This document shows positions 44,539 through 53,347 of a stretch of DNA of 64,000 nt, piece by piece (position 1 is the first letter of the stretch; each line of letters begins with the position of its first letter). The position numbers were made by a program, and so were the translations under genes. The stretch covers positions 172,754-236,753 of the forward strand of contig NZ_MSCT01000025.1 in NCBI RefSeq assembly GCF_001921865.1. Direction: 5' to 3'. The DNA is from Pseudomonas chlororaphis (GTDB lineage: Bacteria; Pseudomonadota; Gammaproteobacteria; Pseudomonadales; Pseudomonadaceae). The notes beneath the pieces were generated by a model. It was not told the origin of the DNA and made no database searches. It saw nothing but the letters and a program-made list of their open reading frames with translations.

Positions 44539-45193
44539 GGTTTACCCACAATCCCTGTGCGCGCCTCTGTGGATAAGATGTTTGTCCCTCTCTACAACCC
44601 TCACCCATCAAGCGCCGCAGCGCGCTGTACAAAAAACGATCAAGCTAAGTCGAGGTTTTTATGAAGGTTTTTCTGTGGATAAGGCATTCCTTCGGACCTC
44701 GGCCGCTGCCGAGTTGCCCCCAAAGTCTGTTGGCCTCTTTGTGGATAAGATGTTCGCTATCCGCTGAAAGCCTTATAAATAGCGGCCTGCAAAGTGATGA
44801 TCAAAAAATAAGCAAAGCCAGGGTTTTATCCCGTCGGCGCCCCTGAATCTTCGATATTTCGTGCTATTCCGTGGTTTTCCACAGCTCGCCGGGTTTTACC
44901 GCGAAGTTGCCCCCAAACTCTGTTGGCGCTTCTGTGGATAAGGTGTTCGCCTTCGTCTAGATGCCTTTAAATACGTGGCTTACAGCGGCCTGATCAAAAA
45001 GTGAGCAAAGCCTTGCAGGAACGGCCTTTCTGAATAAGTCACGGATTTTCTTCGGATTTTGCCAATGAGTCGGCGGGCTGAAAGCCGAGTTGCCCACATT
45101 TGCTGTGGGTGGAGATGTGGATAACTTGTTCGCGAAAGGCTGGGGGCCTTGCCGGCCATGGCCGAGAGGGCTTTAGATCAAATTTTGTACAGG
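44539..45193 (+). other. tandem DnaA-box units, non-coding
   Basis: Four imperfect units begin at about 44539, 44711, 44904 and 45087. Each carries the 9-mer TGTGGATAA (complement of the DnaA box TTATCCACA) exactly 29 bases in (44568, 44740, 44933, 45116), and a fifth copy lies at 44674. Units 2-4 share (G/A)AGTTGCCC before the box, TGTTCGC after it and GATCAAA at +59/60; unit 1 has GATCAAG at +70. The region is AT-richer than its surroundings and has no credible gene. It could titrate DnaA (datA-like) or be an origin-like relic. Confidence 0.7.
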
Positions 45194-45205
45194 GACGCCG
45201 CTCTT

Positions 45206-45298
45206 CCGTAGGAGCGAGGCTCGCCTGCGATGGGGACGATGCGGGCCGTCTGGCAGACCGCGTTATCGTTCATCGCGAGCAAGCTTCGCTCCTACAGG
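45206..45298. repeat. REP pair (REPIN) downstream of gbcA
   Basis: CGTAGGAGCGAGGCTCGCCTGCGAT and CATCGCGAGCAAGCTTCGCTCCTAC flank a ~45-base spacer just beyond the gbcA stop codon. Confidence 0.85.
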
Positions 45299-45311
45299 TA
45301 CAGAGGGTGGA

Positions 45312-46607
45312 TCAGCCGTGGACGGGCACGCCCTTGAGGTACGGCGCCGGTTCGGCGCCGAGGTTGCTCAGCATGCGCTCGCTGTACCAGTCCACGAAAT
45401 TGACCACGCCGAACTCATAGGTCTTGGAGTACGGGCCGGGCTGGTAGGCGGTGGAGTTGATGCCGCGCTGGTTTTCCTCGGCCAGGCGACGGTCCTGGTC
45501 GTTGGTCGCGTCCCACACCTGGCGCATGCGTTCCACGTCGTAGTCCACGCCTTCGACCGCGTCCTTGTGCACCAGCCACTTGGTGGTGACCATGGTTTCC
45601 TGGGCGCTGATCGGCCACACGGTGAACACGATGATGTGGTCGCCCATGCAGTGGTTCCACGAATGCGGCAGGTGCAGGATGCGCATCGAGCCCAGGTCCG
45701 GGTTCTTGATCCGGCCCATCAGCTTGGCGCAGCCCTGCTTGCCGTCCATGGTCATGGACACGGTGCCCTTGAGCAGCGGCATGCGCACGATACGGTTGCG
45801 CAGGCCGAAGCTGGCGTGGGCGTAAGGGATCTTCTCAGCGTCCCAGGCGGCGGCGGAGGCGGCCACATGGTCCTTGAATGCCTGGTCGGCGCGCGGGTCG
45901 GTGACGTCGTCCCATTCCAGCAGGGTTTTCAACAGTTCAGGGTGCGAACCGCCGCAGTGGTAGCACTCGCGGTTGTTTTCCAGCACCAGTTTCCAGTTGG
46001 CTTTTTCCATCAAGGTGGTCTGCACCGCCACCTTGGTGTTCTCCATGTCGTAGGGTTCCATGTAGTGCGTCAGGGTCGACAGGAAGTCGTCGATGGCCGG
46101 CGGGTTCTCGGCCAGCGAGATGAAGATGTAGCCGCCCGCGGTCTTCACGTTCACCGGCTTGAGGCCGTACTGCTTCATGTCGAAGTCGGCGCCCATCTCG
46201 GTGCCGGCGAACAGCAGGCGGCCGTCCAGTTCGTAGGTCCACTGGTGGTAGTGGCAGACCAGCTTGGCGACCTTGCCTTTTTCGCTGGTGCACAGGCGCG
46301 AGCCACGGTGGCGGCAGACGTTGTGGAAGGCATGGACTACGCCGTCGGCGCCGCGGATCACGATGATCGGGTTCTTGCCGACCTGCAGGGTCAGGTAGTT
46401 GCCCTTGGTCGGGATCTCGCAGGTCATGCCGGCGATCAACCATTCCTTCTGGAAGATCTCCTGCATGTCGATATCGAACAGGCGCTCGTCGCAGTAGAAC
46501 GGCTGCGGCAGGGAGAAGGTCCGCTCGCGTTCTTGGAGCATCTGTGCGGTGGCCTTGCGTGCGGGTTCCAGCGGATCGCCCAGGCTCAGGGTTGCGGTGA
46601 CGTCCAT
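45312..46607 (-). CDS. gbcA: glycine betaine monooxygenase oxygenase subunit GbcA
   Basis: A 431-residue Rieske non-haem iron oxygenase, alpha subunit. The [2Fe-2S] ligands are CRHRGSRLC and CHYHQW (~99-122), and mononuclear iron ligands lie in NNRECYHCGGSH. It demethylates glycine betaine to dimethylglycine and formaldehyde. ATG 46607 follows GAGGACTAAAACG; in-frame ATGs up to 46628 overlap the ribosome site. It is divergent from gbcB with GbdR-like repeats between. Confidence 0.95.
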   Translation of the reverse strand: MDVTATLSLGDPLEPARKATAQMLQERERTFSLPQPFYCDERLFDIDMQEIFQKEWLIAGMTCEIPTKGNYLTLQVGKNPIIVIRGADGVVHAFHNVCRHRGSRLCTSEKGKVAKLVCHYHQWTYELDGRLLFAGTEMGADFDMKQYGLKPVNVKTAGGYIFISLAENPPAIDDFLSTLTHYMEPYDMENTKVAVQTTLMEKANWKLVLENNRECYHCGGSHPELLKTLLEWDDVTDPRADQAFKDHVAASAAAWDAEKIPYAHASFGLRNRIVRMPLLKGTVSMTMDGKQGCAKLMGRIKNPDLGSMRILHLPHSWNHCMGDHIIVFTVWPISAQETMVTTKWLVHKDAVEGVDYDVERMRQVWDATNDQDRRLAEENQRGINSTAYQPGPYSKTYEFGVVNFVDWYSERMLSNLGAEPAPYLKGVPVHG

Positions 46608-46789
46608 CGTTTTAGTCCTCATGGCCATCTGTGTGGCCGGCGAAAGTGGCTACGGGTGTGCTACGCAAGGCTGAAAAATCAGCGGTTATCAGTTGAGGCG
46701 AGTGTGCGGCCGGCGCGCCCCTCAACCTTATCCATGGGCGACACGGCCCAATCTGTTCCCGACGCGCAAGCCCCGGTGGTTGGGGGCTG

Positions 46790-46820
46790 GTCGCGATAAG
46801 CATGTGAATGTCGCGGATAG
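46790..46820 (+). promoter_or_regulatory. pair of GTCGC-type repeats upstream of gbcB
   Basis: GTCGCGATAAG (46790-46800) and GTCGCGGATAG (46810-46820) are direct repeats 20 bases apart, 69 bases before the gbcB start. They match the GTCGCNNNNAG pattern seen between cbcX and sdaB, another GbdR-controlled interval. Confidence 0.5.
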
Positions 46821-46888
46821 GTAAATGGGCGTTCATGGGCCTGCGCACAATCGCCACATGAGGCCGGCAGTCGGCCGTGGAGAACAGC

Positions 46889-47989
46889 ATGTCCAACAAC
46901 TTCCTGAACCCGGTAACCACCCAGACCTGGGCCAATGGCCGACACATCGTCCGTTGCGTCAAGGTCATCCAGGAAACCTGGGACGTGCGAACCTTCTGCT
47001 TCATGGCCGACCAGCCGATCATGTTCTTCTTCAAGCCGGGGCAGTTCGTCACCCTGGAGCTGGAGATCGACGGCCAGCCGGTGATGCGTTCCTACACCAT
47101 TTCCAGCTCGCCCTCGGTGCCCTACAGCTTCTCGGTGACCATCAAGCGCGTGCCGGGCGGCAAGGTCTCCAACTGGCTGCACGACACCCTGCACGAAGGC
47201 CAGGAACTGGCGGTGCACGGGCCGGTGGGGCTGTTCAACGCCATCGACTTCCCGAGCCCGAAAATCCTCTACCTCAGCGGTGGCGTCGGCATCACTCCGG
47301 TGATGTCCATGGCGCGCTGGTTCTACGACACCAACGGCAATGTCGACATGGTGTTCATCCACAGCGCCCGTTCGCCCAAGGACATCATTTATCACCGCGA
47401 GCTGGAGCACATGGCGTCGCGGATCGACAACTTCAGCCTGCACCTGATCTGCGAGAAGCACGGCCTGGGTGAGCCCTGGGCCGGCTATCGCGGCTACCTG
47501 AACCACAAGATGCTGGAGCTGATGGCGCCGGACTTCCTCGAGCGCGAGGTGTTCTGCTGCGGCCCGACGCCTTATATGAACGCGGTCAAGCGCCTGCTCG
47601 AAACCGCCGGCTTCGACATGTCGCGCTACCACGAGGAGTCCTTCGGCGCGACGCCGGCGGAAGCCCGCGCCGATGCGGTGGAACAGGCGGAACAAGCGGC
47701 CGAGGCGCCGGAAGTCGACGCCGCCGACTTGCATCAGGTGGAGTTCACCACGTCGGGCAAGAGCATCCGCGTGGCGCCGGGCGAGACCGTCCACGCCGCC
47801 GCGGCCAAGCTCGGCCTGATGATCCCCAAGGCGTGCGGCATGGGCATCTGCGGCACCTGCAAGGTGCTCAAGCTGGGTGGCGAGGTGGAGATGGACCACA
47901 ACGGCGGCATCACCGAGGAAGATGAAGCTGAAGGCTACATCCTGTCCTGCTGCAGCGTGCCGAAGGGGGATGTGCGGGTCGAGTATTGA
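46889..47989 (+). CDS. gbcB: glycine betaine monooxygenase reductase subunit GbcB
   Basis: A 366-residue ferredoxin-NAD(P) reductase-type protein: FAD domain (RSYTISSSPS, ~60-70), NAD domain (LYLSGGVGITPVMSMARW) and a C-terminal plant-type [2Fe-2S] domain (CGMGICGTC...CC, ~320-355). It supplies electrons to GbcA. ATG 46889 follows GTGGAG with 7-base spacing; an in-frame GTG 12 bases upstream is less likely. Transcribed away from gbcA. Confidence 0.95.
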   Translation: MSNNFLNPVTTQTWANGRHIVRCVKVIQETWDVRTFCFMADQPIMFFFKPGQFVTLELEIDGQPVMRSYTISSSPSVPYSFSVTIKRVPGGKVSNWLHDTLHEGQELAVHGPVGLFNAIDFPSPKILYLSGGVGITPVMSMARWFYDTNGNVDMVFIHSARSPKDIIYHRELEHMASRIDNFSLHLICEKHGLGEPWAGYRGYLNHKMLELMAPDFLEREVFCCGPTPYMNAVKRLLETAGFDMSRYHEESFGATPAEARADAVEQAEQAAEAPEVDAADLHQVEFTTSGKSIRVAPGETVHAAAAKLGLMIPKACGMGICGTCKVLKLGGEVEMDHNGGITEEDEAEGYILSCCSVPKGDVRVEY

Positions 47990-48273
47990 GTGGCGGTTGC
48001 CGATCCCGGGGTCAGCCCGGGGTCGACCGCGCAATGACGCCAGCGTCGCAATGGCTGCCTGGACATATTGCAGAAAGTCGTAATGCGGATAACCGAACTT
48101 ATGAGTCGTTGAATTAGTTACTTGAGGTGACGAAGTTAAGTTGGTTTTTTATGGGGTGGAGCTTGAGCCTCAGAAGGGCAGGATAAAGATTCGTCAATCT
48201 ATACGTGCGCTGTGTTTTGGTATGAACACCGGGCGACTATATTAAAGCCGCCCAATATTCATGACGCCAGGGA

Positions 48274-48423
48274 TTAAGGGAAGATTCCAATATCCCCAGC
48301 ATCTACGCACTGGCCGCTTGGGAAGCAAATGCACTTGGGCTCGCCATATTCGCAAGGGTTTTTTGCTGCGTACGCCACGCTGTTGATCGACAAGAGCGAG
48401 AAAGCCAATATCAGGTACTTCAT
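48274..48423 (-). CDS. small secreted cysteine-rich peptide, 49 aa
   Basis: A 49-codon gene with a strong AGAGAGGT ribosome site 4 bases before ATG 48423. Residues 1-19 are a textbook signal peptide (MKYLILAFSLLSINSVAYA, cleavage after AYA). The mature ~30 residues carry four cysteines (24, 31, 33, 39), enough for two disulfides. It lies in an AT-rich patch (about 48060-48640) unlike its neighbours, suggesting transfer. I recognise no family; it could be a toxin, an inhibitor or a signal, but nothing in the sequence decides. Confidence 0.6.
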   Translation of the reverse strand: MKYLILAFSLLSINSVAYAAKNPCEYGEPKCICFPSGQCVDAGDIGIFP

Positions 48424-48697
48424 TGTTACCTCTCTTTAAGTTGGGGGTTGATAGGGTTCACGAGAAGGAACTGAAGTCTGGCGCAGGGGCCGTATCCTAT
48501 CCATAGGACGAGTACTAAGTTCATGCTGTTGCTTGCTGGATAGTTGATGCTCCGAGTAGGGAAGTGTCTTTTGTCGACTCAAGTTGATGAAGTTGAGGCA
48601 ACCGTCATCAAACTTCTGTCCTGGTCTGTCATGCAAAAGGGCACCGTCGGTTTACGACGGCGGCGCCGGAATGCTAGTCGCCGTCGGGCCGACCCCT

Positions 48698-49522
48698 TCA
48701 ATCGACAAACAAGTCAGTCATCAGCGTTTCGCTGCCATCGGGATCGAAGCGGTAATGGCTGAAGTCGCTCACCCCTTGTTCGCGCAGGATTTCCTCGTCG
48801 ATCAATAGCCGCCCGGTGATGCGGCGCTGGCCGCTGGAGAGGATCGCGTGGGCGGCGTCGGCCATGATCGCCGGGGTGCGCGCATGCTTGAACGATTCGC
48901 GGCTGCCCAGTTGGAACTCGATGGCGGCGGTGGCGATCATGGTCTGCGGCCACAGCGAGTTGACGCTGATGCCGTAGTTGCCGAATTCCTCGCTCATGCC
49001 CAGGGTCAGCATGCTCATGCCGTATTTGGTCACGGTATAGGGGCTGTACTGGGCGAACCATTTGCTCGCCAGGTTCAACGGCGGCGACAGGTTGAGGATG
49101 TGGCCGGCGCTCTGTTTCAGGTAGGGCAGGGCCGCCTGGCTGCACAGCAGCACCGCGCGGGTGTTGATCTGGTGCATCAGGTCGAAGCGCTTGAGTTCGA
49201 TGTGCTGCACCCCGGTCAGCTTGATCGCCCCGGCATTGTTGACCAACGCATCGATCGCGCCGAACCGCTCGGCGGCCTTGGCCAGGGCTTGGCGCACCGC
49301 GTCTTCGTCGCGCACGTCCAACTGCAAGGCCAGGGCCTGGCCGCCGGCCGCCTCGACTTCGCGGGCGACGCTGAAGATGGTGCCGGGAAGCTTGGGATGG
49401 GGTTCGGCGCTCTTTGCCGCGATCACGATATTGGCCCCGTCTCGCGCCGCTCGCAGGGCGATCTCGCGGCCGATGCCGCGGCTGGCGCCGGTGATGAACA
49501 GGGTCTTGCCTTGTAAGGACAT
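48698..49522 (-). CDS. SDR-family oxidoreductase (HSDL2-like)
   Basis: A 274-residue short-chain dehydrogenase: cofactor motif TGASRGIGREIA (~11-22), NNAG (~94), active-site LNLSPPLN and YTVTKYG (Tyr-xxx-Lys). The preference for PP after the serine and the long C-terminus (SHYRFDPDGSETLMTDLFVD) resemble the hydroxysteroid dehydrogenase-like 2 branch. The substrate is unknown. It lies between gbcB and the hydrolase/permease pair, on the same strand as the latter. Confidence 0.85.
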   Translation of the reverse strand: MSLQGKTLFITGASRGIGREIALRAARDGANIVIAAKSAEPHPKLPGTIFSVAREVEAAGGQALALQLDVRDEDAVRQALAKAAERFGAIDALVNNAGAIKLTGVQHIELKRFDLMHQINTRAVLLCSQAALPYLKQSAGHILNLSPPLNLASKWFAQYSPYTVTKYGMSMLTLGMSEEFGNYGISVNSLWPQTMIATAAIEFQLGSRESFKHARTPAIMADAAHAILSSGQRRITGRLLIDEEILREQGVSDFSHYRFDPDGSETLMTDLFVD

Positions 49523-49658
49523 GGAAACGCTCCTGAATCATTGTCGTTGTCCGAGCGGATGCAGCGGCTCGCCAGTCAATCTAGTCGATGTCTGGCGATG
49601 CGCGCGATTCAGGGGCGAAAAGGCCGGGACCGCGCAGCGGCCCACAGCGGGGGCGGGA

Positions 49659-50483
49659 TCAGTACAGCGCCGGGCGACGGTCGAGGTGGACGTGGTTATG
49701 GCGGCTGATGTGCTTGTGCCGCGCATCCGCCAGAGGCAACTCGGCCAGCAGCAGTTGGCCCTGGGCGTTGCGCATGGCACCGGCCAGCGGATAACCGTCG
49801 GCGTCGACGATCAGCGAGCCGCCGACCCAGGCCACGCCACGTTCGTCGCCGCAGCGGTCGCAGGCGGCGATGAACATACGGTTGACCGCCGCGTTGGCCT
49901 GGACCCGGACCATTTCCGCCGGGCGCTCGCCCGCGGGGCGCGGTCCGTCCGGCCAGTTGACCGGCGCGCAGAGCAGGGCGGCGCCGGCCAGGGCTGGCAG
50001 GCGCACCCATTCCGGGAACTCCAGGTCGTAGCAGATCATCAGCGCGATGGCGCCGAAGCGCGTCTCGACCACTGGCGGCGGCTGCTCGCCGACCGTGAAC
50101 ACGAGTTTTTCCCGGTCCCACAGATGGGCCTTGCGGTACACCGTCACCCGCCCTTCAGGTTCGACCAGCGCGGCGCTGTTGGCCACGGCCTGGTCATCCA
50201 GGCGTTCGCAGAAACCGCCGACTATCACCACCTGCAGCTCTTCGGCCAGGGCTTTCCACAGGCTCAGCGTCGGCCCGTCGAGGGTCTCGGCCAGGGCCAG
50301 CGCTTCCTCCCGGTCGTTGAACACGTAACCGCTTTGCACCAGCTCCGGCAGCACGATGACCTGGGCGCCCAGGGCTGCCGCTTCGCGGATGGCGCGCTGG
50401 CCCAGCTCACGGTTGTAGGCGAGGTCGCCGACCCGCGGGGCGACCTGCTGGCAGGCGACTTTCAGGGTGTCGGGTGCGGTCAT
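49659..50483 (-). CDS. carbon-nitrogen hydrolase (nitrilase superfamily)
   Basis: A 274-residue amidase-type hydrolase with the Glu-Lys-Cys triad: LPELVQSGY (Glu ~46), YRKAHLWD (Lys ~118) and MICYDLEFPEW (Cys ~149). It would hydrolyse an amide or N-carbamoyl bond. Its start overlaps the end of the NCS1 permease gene by four bases (ATGA), so the permease probably imports the substrate, likely a nucleobase, hydantoin or related N-compound. Confidence 0.88.
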   Translation of the reverse strand: MTAPDTLKVACQQVAPRVGDLAYNRELGQRAIREAAALGAQVIVLPELVQSGYVFNDREEALALAETLDGPTLSLWKALAEELQVVIVGGFCERLDDQAVANSAALVEPEGRVTVYRKAHLWDREKLVFTVGEQPPPVVETRFGAIALMICYDLEFPEWVRLPALAGAALLCAPVNWPDGPRPAGERPAEMVRVQANAAVNRMFIAACDRCGDERGVAWVGGSLIVDADGYPLAGAMRNAQGQLLLAELPLADARHKHISRHNHVHLDRRPALY

Positions 50484-51925
50484 CGGGCTTCTCCTTCCAG
50501 TTGGCGTTCGCTGGCCTGGATCGCCAGGCGCTCGGCGTCGAGGTCCAGGCCGCGGGTCAGGGCCCAGTAGGCGACGCCGGCCACGGCCAGGCCGACGACG
50601 AAGGCGATGTCCGCGCCGTCAAGCGCCTGGGAAACCGGGCCCTGGTAGAAGCTCAGGGACATGAACGGAATCATCGCGATCAGGCCGAGGAAATAGGCGA
50701 CCAGGCCGGGCATGGCCCAGCGGCCGTAGATCCCGGCCGGGTTGAAAATGTCGTTGATGGCGTAGTGACCTTTGCGCACCACGTAGAAGTCCGCCAGGTT
50801 GACCGCGGTCCAGGGCACCAGGAAATACAGCATCAGCAACACGAAGGTGTTGAAGCTTGCCAGGTAGCTGTCGGGAATGTTCATGGCGATCAGGAAGATC
50901 ACCACCGCCACCAGGGCGATGCCCACCACCCGGCTCTTGAGGGTCGGCTGGACTTGCAGGAAACCGTCGATGGCGCTGATGCCGGTGAGCATCGCGCCGT
51001 AGCAGTTGACCGCCATGATGCCGACCAGCGCCGGCACGGCGATCAGCACGGTAAAGGTGCCGAAGCCCGGGATCACTTGGTTGCCGACTTCACGCACGCT
51101 GCCGATGGCGTCGGGCGAGGGCAGGGCGGAGGCGAGGAAGGCGCCCAGGGACATCAGCCACAGCGCCGAGCCCGCGGCGCCCAGGTAGGTCCAGAAAATC
51201 ACCTGGCGCGACGGGGTCTTGTGCGGCAGGTAGCGCGAGTAGTCCGAGACGTACACCGAATAGCTGATCTGGTAGCCGGCGGCCGCCGACAGCTGGATCA
51301 GGAAGGCCGACCAGGAGAAATGTGCGTCGGCCACGGCGGCATCGGCGTGCAGGGTCATCAAGGCGCTGACGGTCAGCACGGTGAACACGCTGATCATGAG
51401 GTAGGTCAGCCAGCGCTGCACGGCGTGCAGCAGGTCGTGCCCGACCACGGCGATGATCACCGCGATGACGATCATCAGGCTGTACCAGGGCGCGCGGGTG
51501 CCGGGCATCACGGTGTTGATGGCGTCGGTGGCGAGGATCACGTTGAACACGTTGAAGCCGATGTAGACGAAGACCACGGCGGTGAAGGGCACGATGGCCC
51601 CGCGCAGGCCGAATTGCGCCCGCGACTGGATCATCTGCGGCAGGCCCATGCGCGGTCCCTGGTTGGCGTGGAAGGCCATGCAGAAGGTGCCCAGGCAGAC
51701 GCCGATGACGATGGCCAGGATCGAGTAGTACAGGCTCAGGCCCAGGGCCGCGCCGGTGAAACCGGTGACCATGGTGGTCAGGACGAAGTTGCCGGTGAAC
51801 CAGAAAGGCCCCTGGTGCCAGACTTTGCCGTGGCGCTCGTCGCGCGGTACGTAGTCGATGGAGCGGGTTTCGATCTTGAGCGTCGGTGACGGGGCTTTTT
51901 CCGTTGCCGCAGGCAGGCTGGTCAT
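50480..51925 (-). CDS. NCS1-family permease (cytosine/purine/hydantoin type)
   Basis: A 481-residue, 12-helix transporter. The N-terminal segment HGKVWHQGPFWFTGNFVLTT and SRAQFGLRGAIVPF are typical NCS1 blocks, and SYSVYVSDYSRYLP belongs to helix 6-7 of cytosine/allantoin-like carriers. It is the promoter-proximal gene of a two-gene operon with the C-N hydrolase. Substrate specificity is not predictable beyond the family. Confidence 0.88.
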   Translation of the reverse strand: MTSLPAATEKAPSPTLKIETRSIDYVPRDERHGKVWHQGPFWFTGNFVLTTMVTGFTGAALGLSLYYSILAIVIGVCLGTFCMAFHANQGPRMGLPQMIQSRAQFGLRGAIVPFTAVVFVYIGFNVFNVILATDAINTVMPGTRAPWYSLMIVIAVIIAVVGHDLLHAVQRWLTYLMISVFTVLTVSALMTLHADAAVADAHFSWSAFLIQLSAAAGYQISYSVYVSDYSRYLPHKTPSRQVIFWTYLGAAGSALWLMSLGAFLASALPSPDAIGSVREVGNQVIPGFGTFTVLIAVPALVGIMAVNCYGAMLTGISAIDGFLQVQPTLKSRVVGIALVAVVIFLIAMNIPDSYLASFNTFVLLMLYFLVPWTAVNLADFYVVRKGHYAINDIFNPAGIYGRWAMPGLVAYFLGLIAMIPFMSLSFYQGPVSQALDGADIAFVVGLAVAGVAYWALTRGLDLDAERLAIQASERQLEGEAR

Positions 51926-52093
51926 GGGGTCGTTGCCTTGTTTTTATAAAATTGACCCGGAGTCTCGGATATACGCCTGTGATGTTGAATCAGCGAGGGG
52001 AAATAATCAGTTTAGAAATCTGTGAACTGATGCCGGATCCACGGCTTGTCGCCCGGCGCCTGATGCTGGCAGGAGCCGGGCGGCGCGCGGGTT

Positions 52094-53134
52094 TCAGCCG
52101 GCCATGACCAGGCGAATGTCCGCCGCCAGTTCGCGCACCCGCGCTTCTTCGGTATCCCACGAGCACATGAAGCGCGCGCCGCCTTTACCGATGAAGGTGT
52201 AGAAGCGCCAGCCCCTGGCGGTCAGCGCGGCGATGGCCGGCTCCGAGAGTTGCAGGAACACGCCGTTGGCCTGCACCGGGAACATCAGTTCCACGCCGGG
52301 AATGTCCGCCACCAGCTGCGCCAGCAACTGCGCGCAACGGTTGGCGTGGCGGGCGTATTTGAGCCAGGCGTCGTTCTCCAGCAGGCCGACCCAGGGCGCG
52401 GACAAGAAGCGCATTTTCGAGGCCAACTGGCCGGCCTGCTTGCAGCGGTAGTCGAAGTCTTCGGCCAGCTTGTGGTTGAAGAACAGGATCGCCTCGCCCA
52501 CCGCCATGCCGTTTTTCGTGCCGCCGAAGCACAACACGTCGACCCCGGCCTTCCAGGTCAGGTCGGCGGGCGAGCAGCCGAGGAAGGCGCAGGCGTTGGA
52601 GAAACGCGCGCCGTCCATGTGCAGGTTCAGCCCCAGTTCCTTGCAGGTGGCGCTGATGGCGCGGATTTCTTCCGGGGTGTAGACGCTGCCGACCTCGGTG
52701 GCCTGGGTCAGGGTCACCACCCGGGGCTTGGGGTAGTGGATGTCCTGGCGCTTGAGGGCGATGTCGCGGATCGAGGCTGGGGTCAGCTTGCCGTTCTCGG
52801 TGCCGGCGATCAGCAACTTGGAACCGTTGGAGAAGAATTCCGGGGCGCCGCATTCGTCGGTTTCGACGTGGGCGGTTTCCGAGCAGATGACGCTGTGGTA
52901 ACTCTGGCACAGCGACGACAGGGCCAGGGAGTTGGCGGCGGTGCCGTTGAAGGCGAAGAACACTTCGCAGTCGGTTTCGAACAGTTTGCGGAAATAATCG
53001 GAGGCGCGCGCGGTCCACTGGTCGTCGCCGTAGGCGCGTTCGTGGCCATGGTTGGCCTGTTCCATGGCCGCCCAGGCCTCGGGGCAAATGCCGGAATAGT
53101 TGTCGCTGGCGAATTGTTGGCTCTTGTCGGTCAT
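52094..53134 (-). CDS. ltaE: low-specificity L-threonine aldolase
   Basis: A 346-residue PLP enzyme cleaving L-threonine/L-allo-threonine to glycine and acetaldehyde. The N-terminus MTDKSQQFASDNYSGICPEAW and the PLP lysine in VLCFGGTKNGMAVGEA (Lys ~205) are family hallmarks; LHMDGARFSNA contains the cofactor-contacting aspartate. ATG 53134 is chosen; the open frame upstream is not family-like. It links glycine metabolism to the surrounding betaine-to-glycine genes and is conserved here in P. aeruginosa (ltaA). Confidence 0.92.
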   Translation of the reverse strand: MTDKSQQFASDNYSGICPEAWAAMEQANHGHERAYGDDQWTARASDYFRKLFETDCEVFFAFNGTAANSLALSSLCQSYHSVICSETAHVETDECGAPEFFSNGSKLLIAGTENGKLTPASIRDIALKRQDIHYPKPRVVTLTQATEVGSVYTPEEIRAISATCKELGLNLHMDGARFSNACAFLGCSPADLTWKAGVDVLCFGGTKNGMAVGEAILFFNHKLAEDFDYRCKQAGQLASKMRFLSAPWVGLLENDAWLKYARHANRCAQLLAQLVADIPGVELMFPVQANGVFLQLSEPAIAALTARGWRFYTFIGKGGARFMCSWDTEEARVRELAADIRLVMAG

Positions 53135-53347
53135 GGCCGTCTTCCGTGCTAAAGGTCCGAGAAGGGAGCCCTTCGATAAAAGGCCCCGGATAAGGCGCTC
53201 CAGGGTAAGGAGCCCTTGGGTAAAGCTGCGCAACGAGGTTTGACCCGGCAGGGCCGGCAAAGGTCGGTGGTGCGCCACTTTACCCAAGATTGGCGAGGGA
53301 GCACACGCACTGTTTATGGGCGAAAAATGCACAGGCCATGAGGATTT

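Noticed and set aside
44582..44846. Two ~60-codon plus-strand open frames in the DnaA-box region
   Set aside because: They read through the tandem repeats, lack ribosome sites and have shifted frames between repeat units.
48544..48808. Two ~73-codon plus-strand open frames
   Set aside because: They end antisense to the SDR gene and have no ribosome site or domain.
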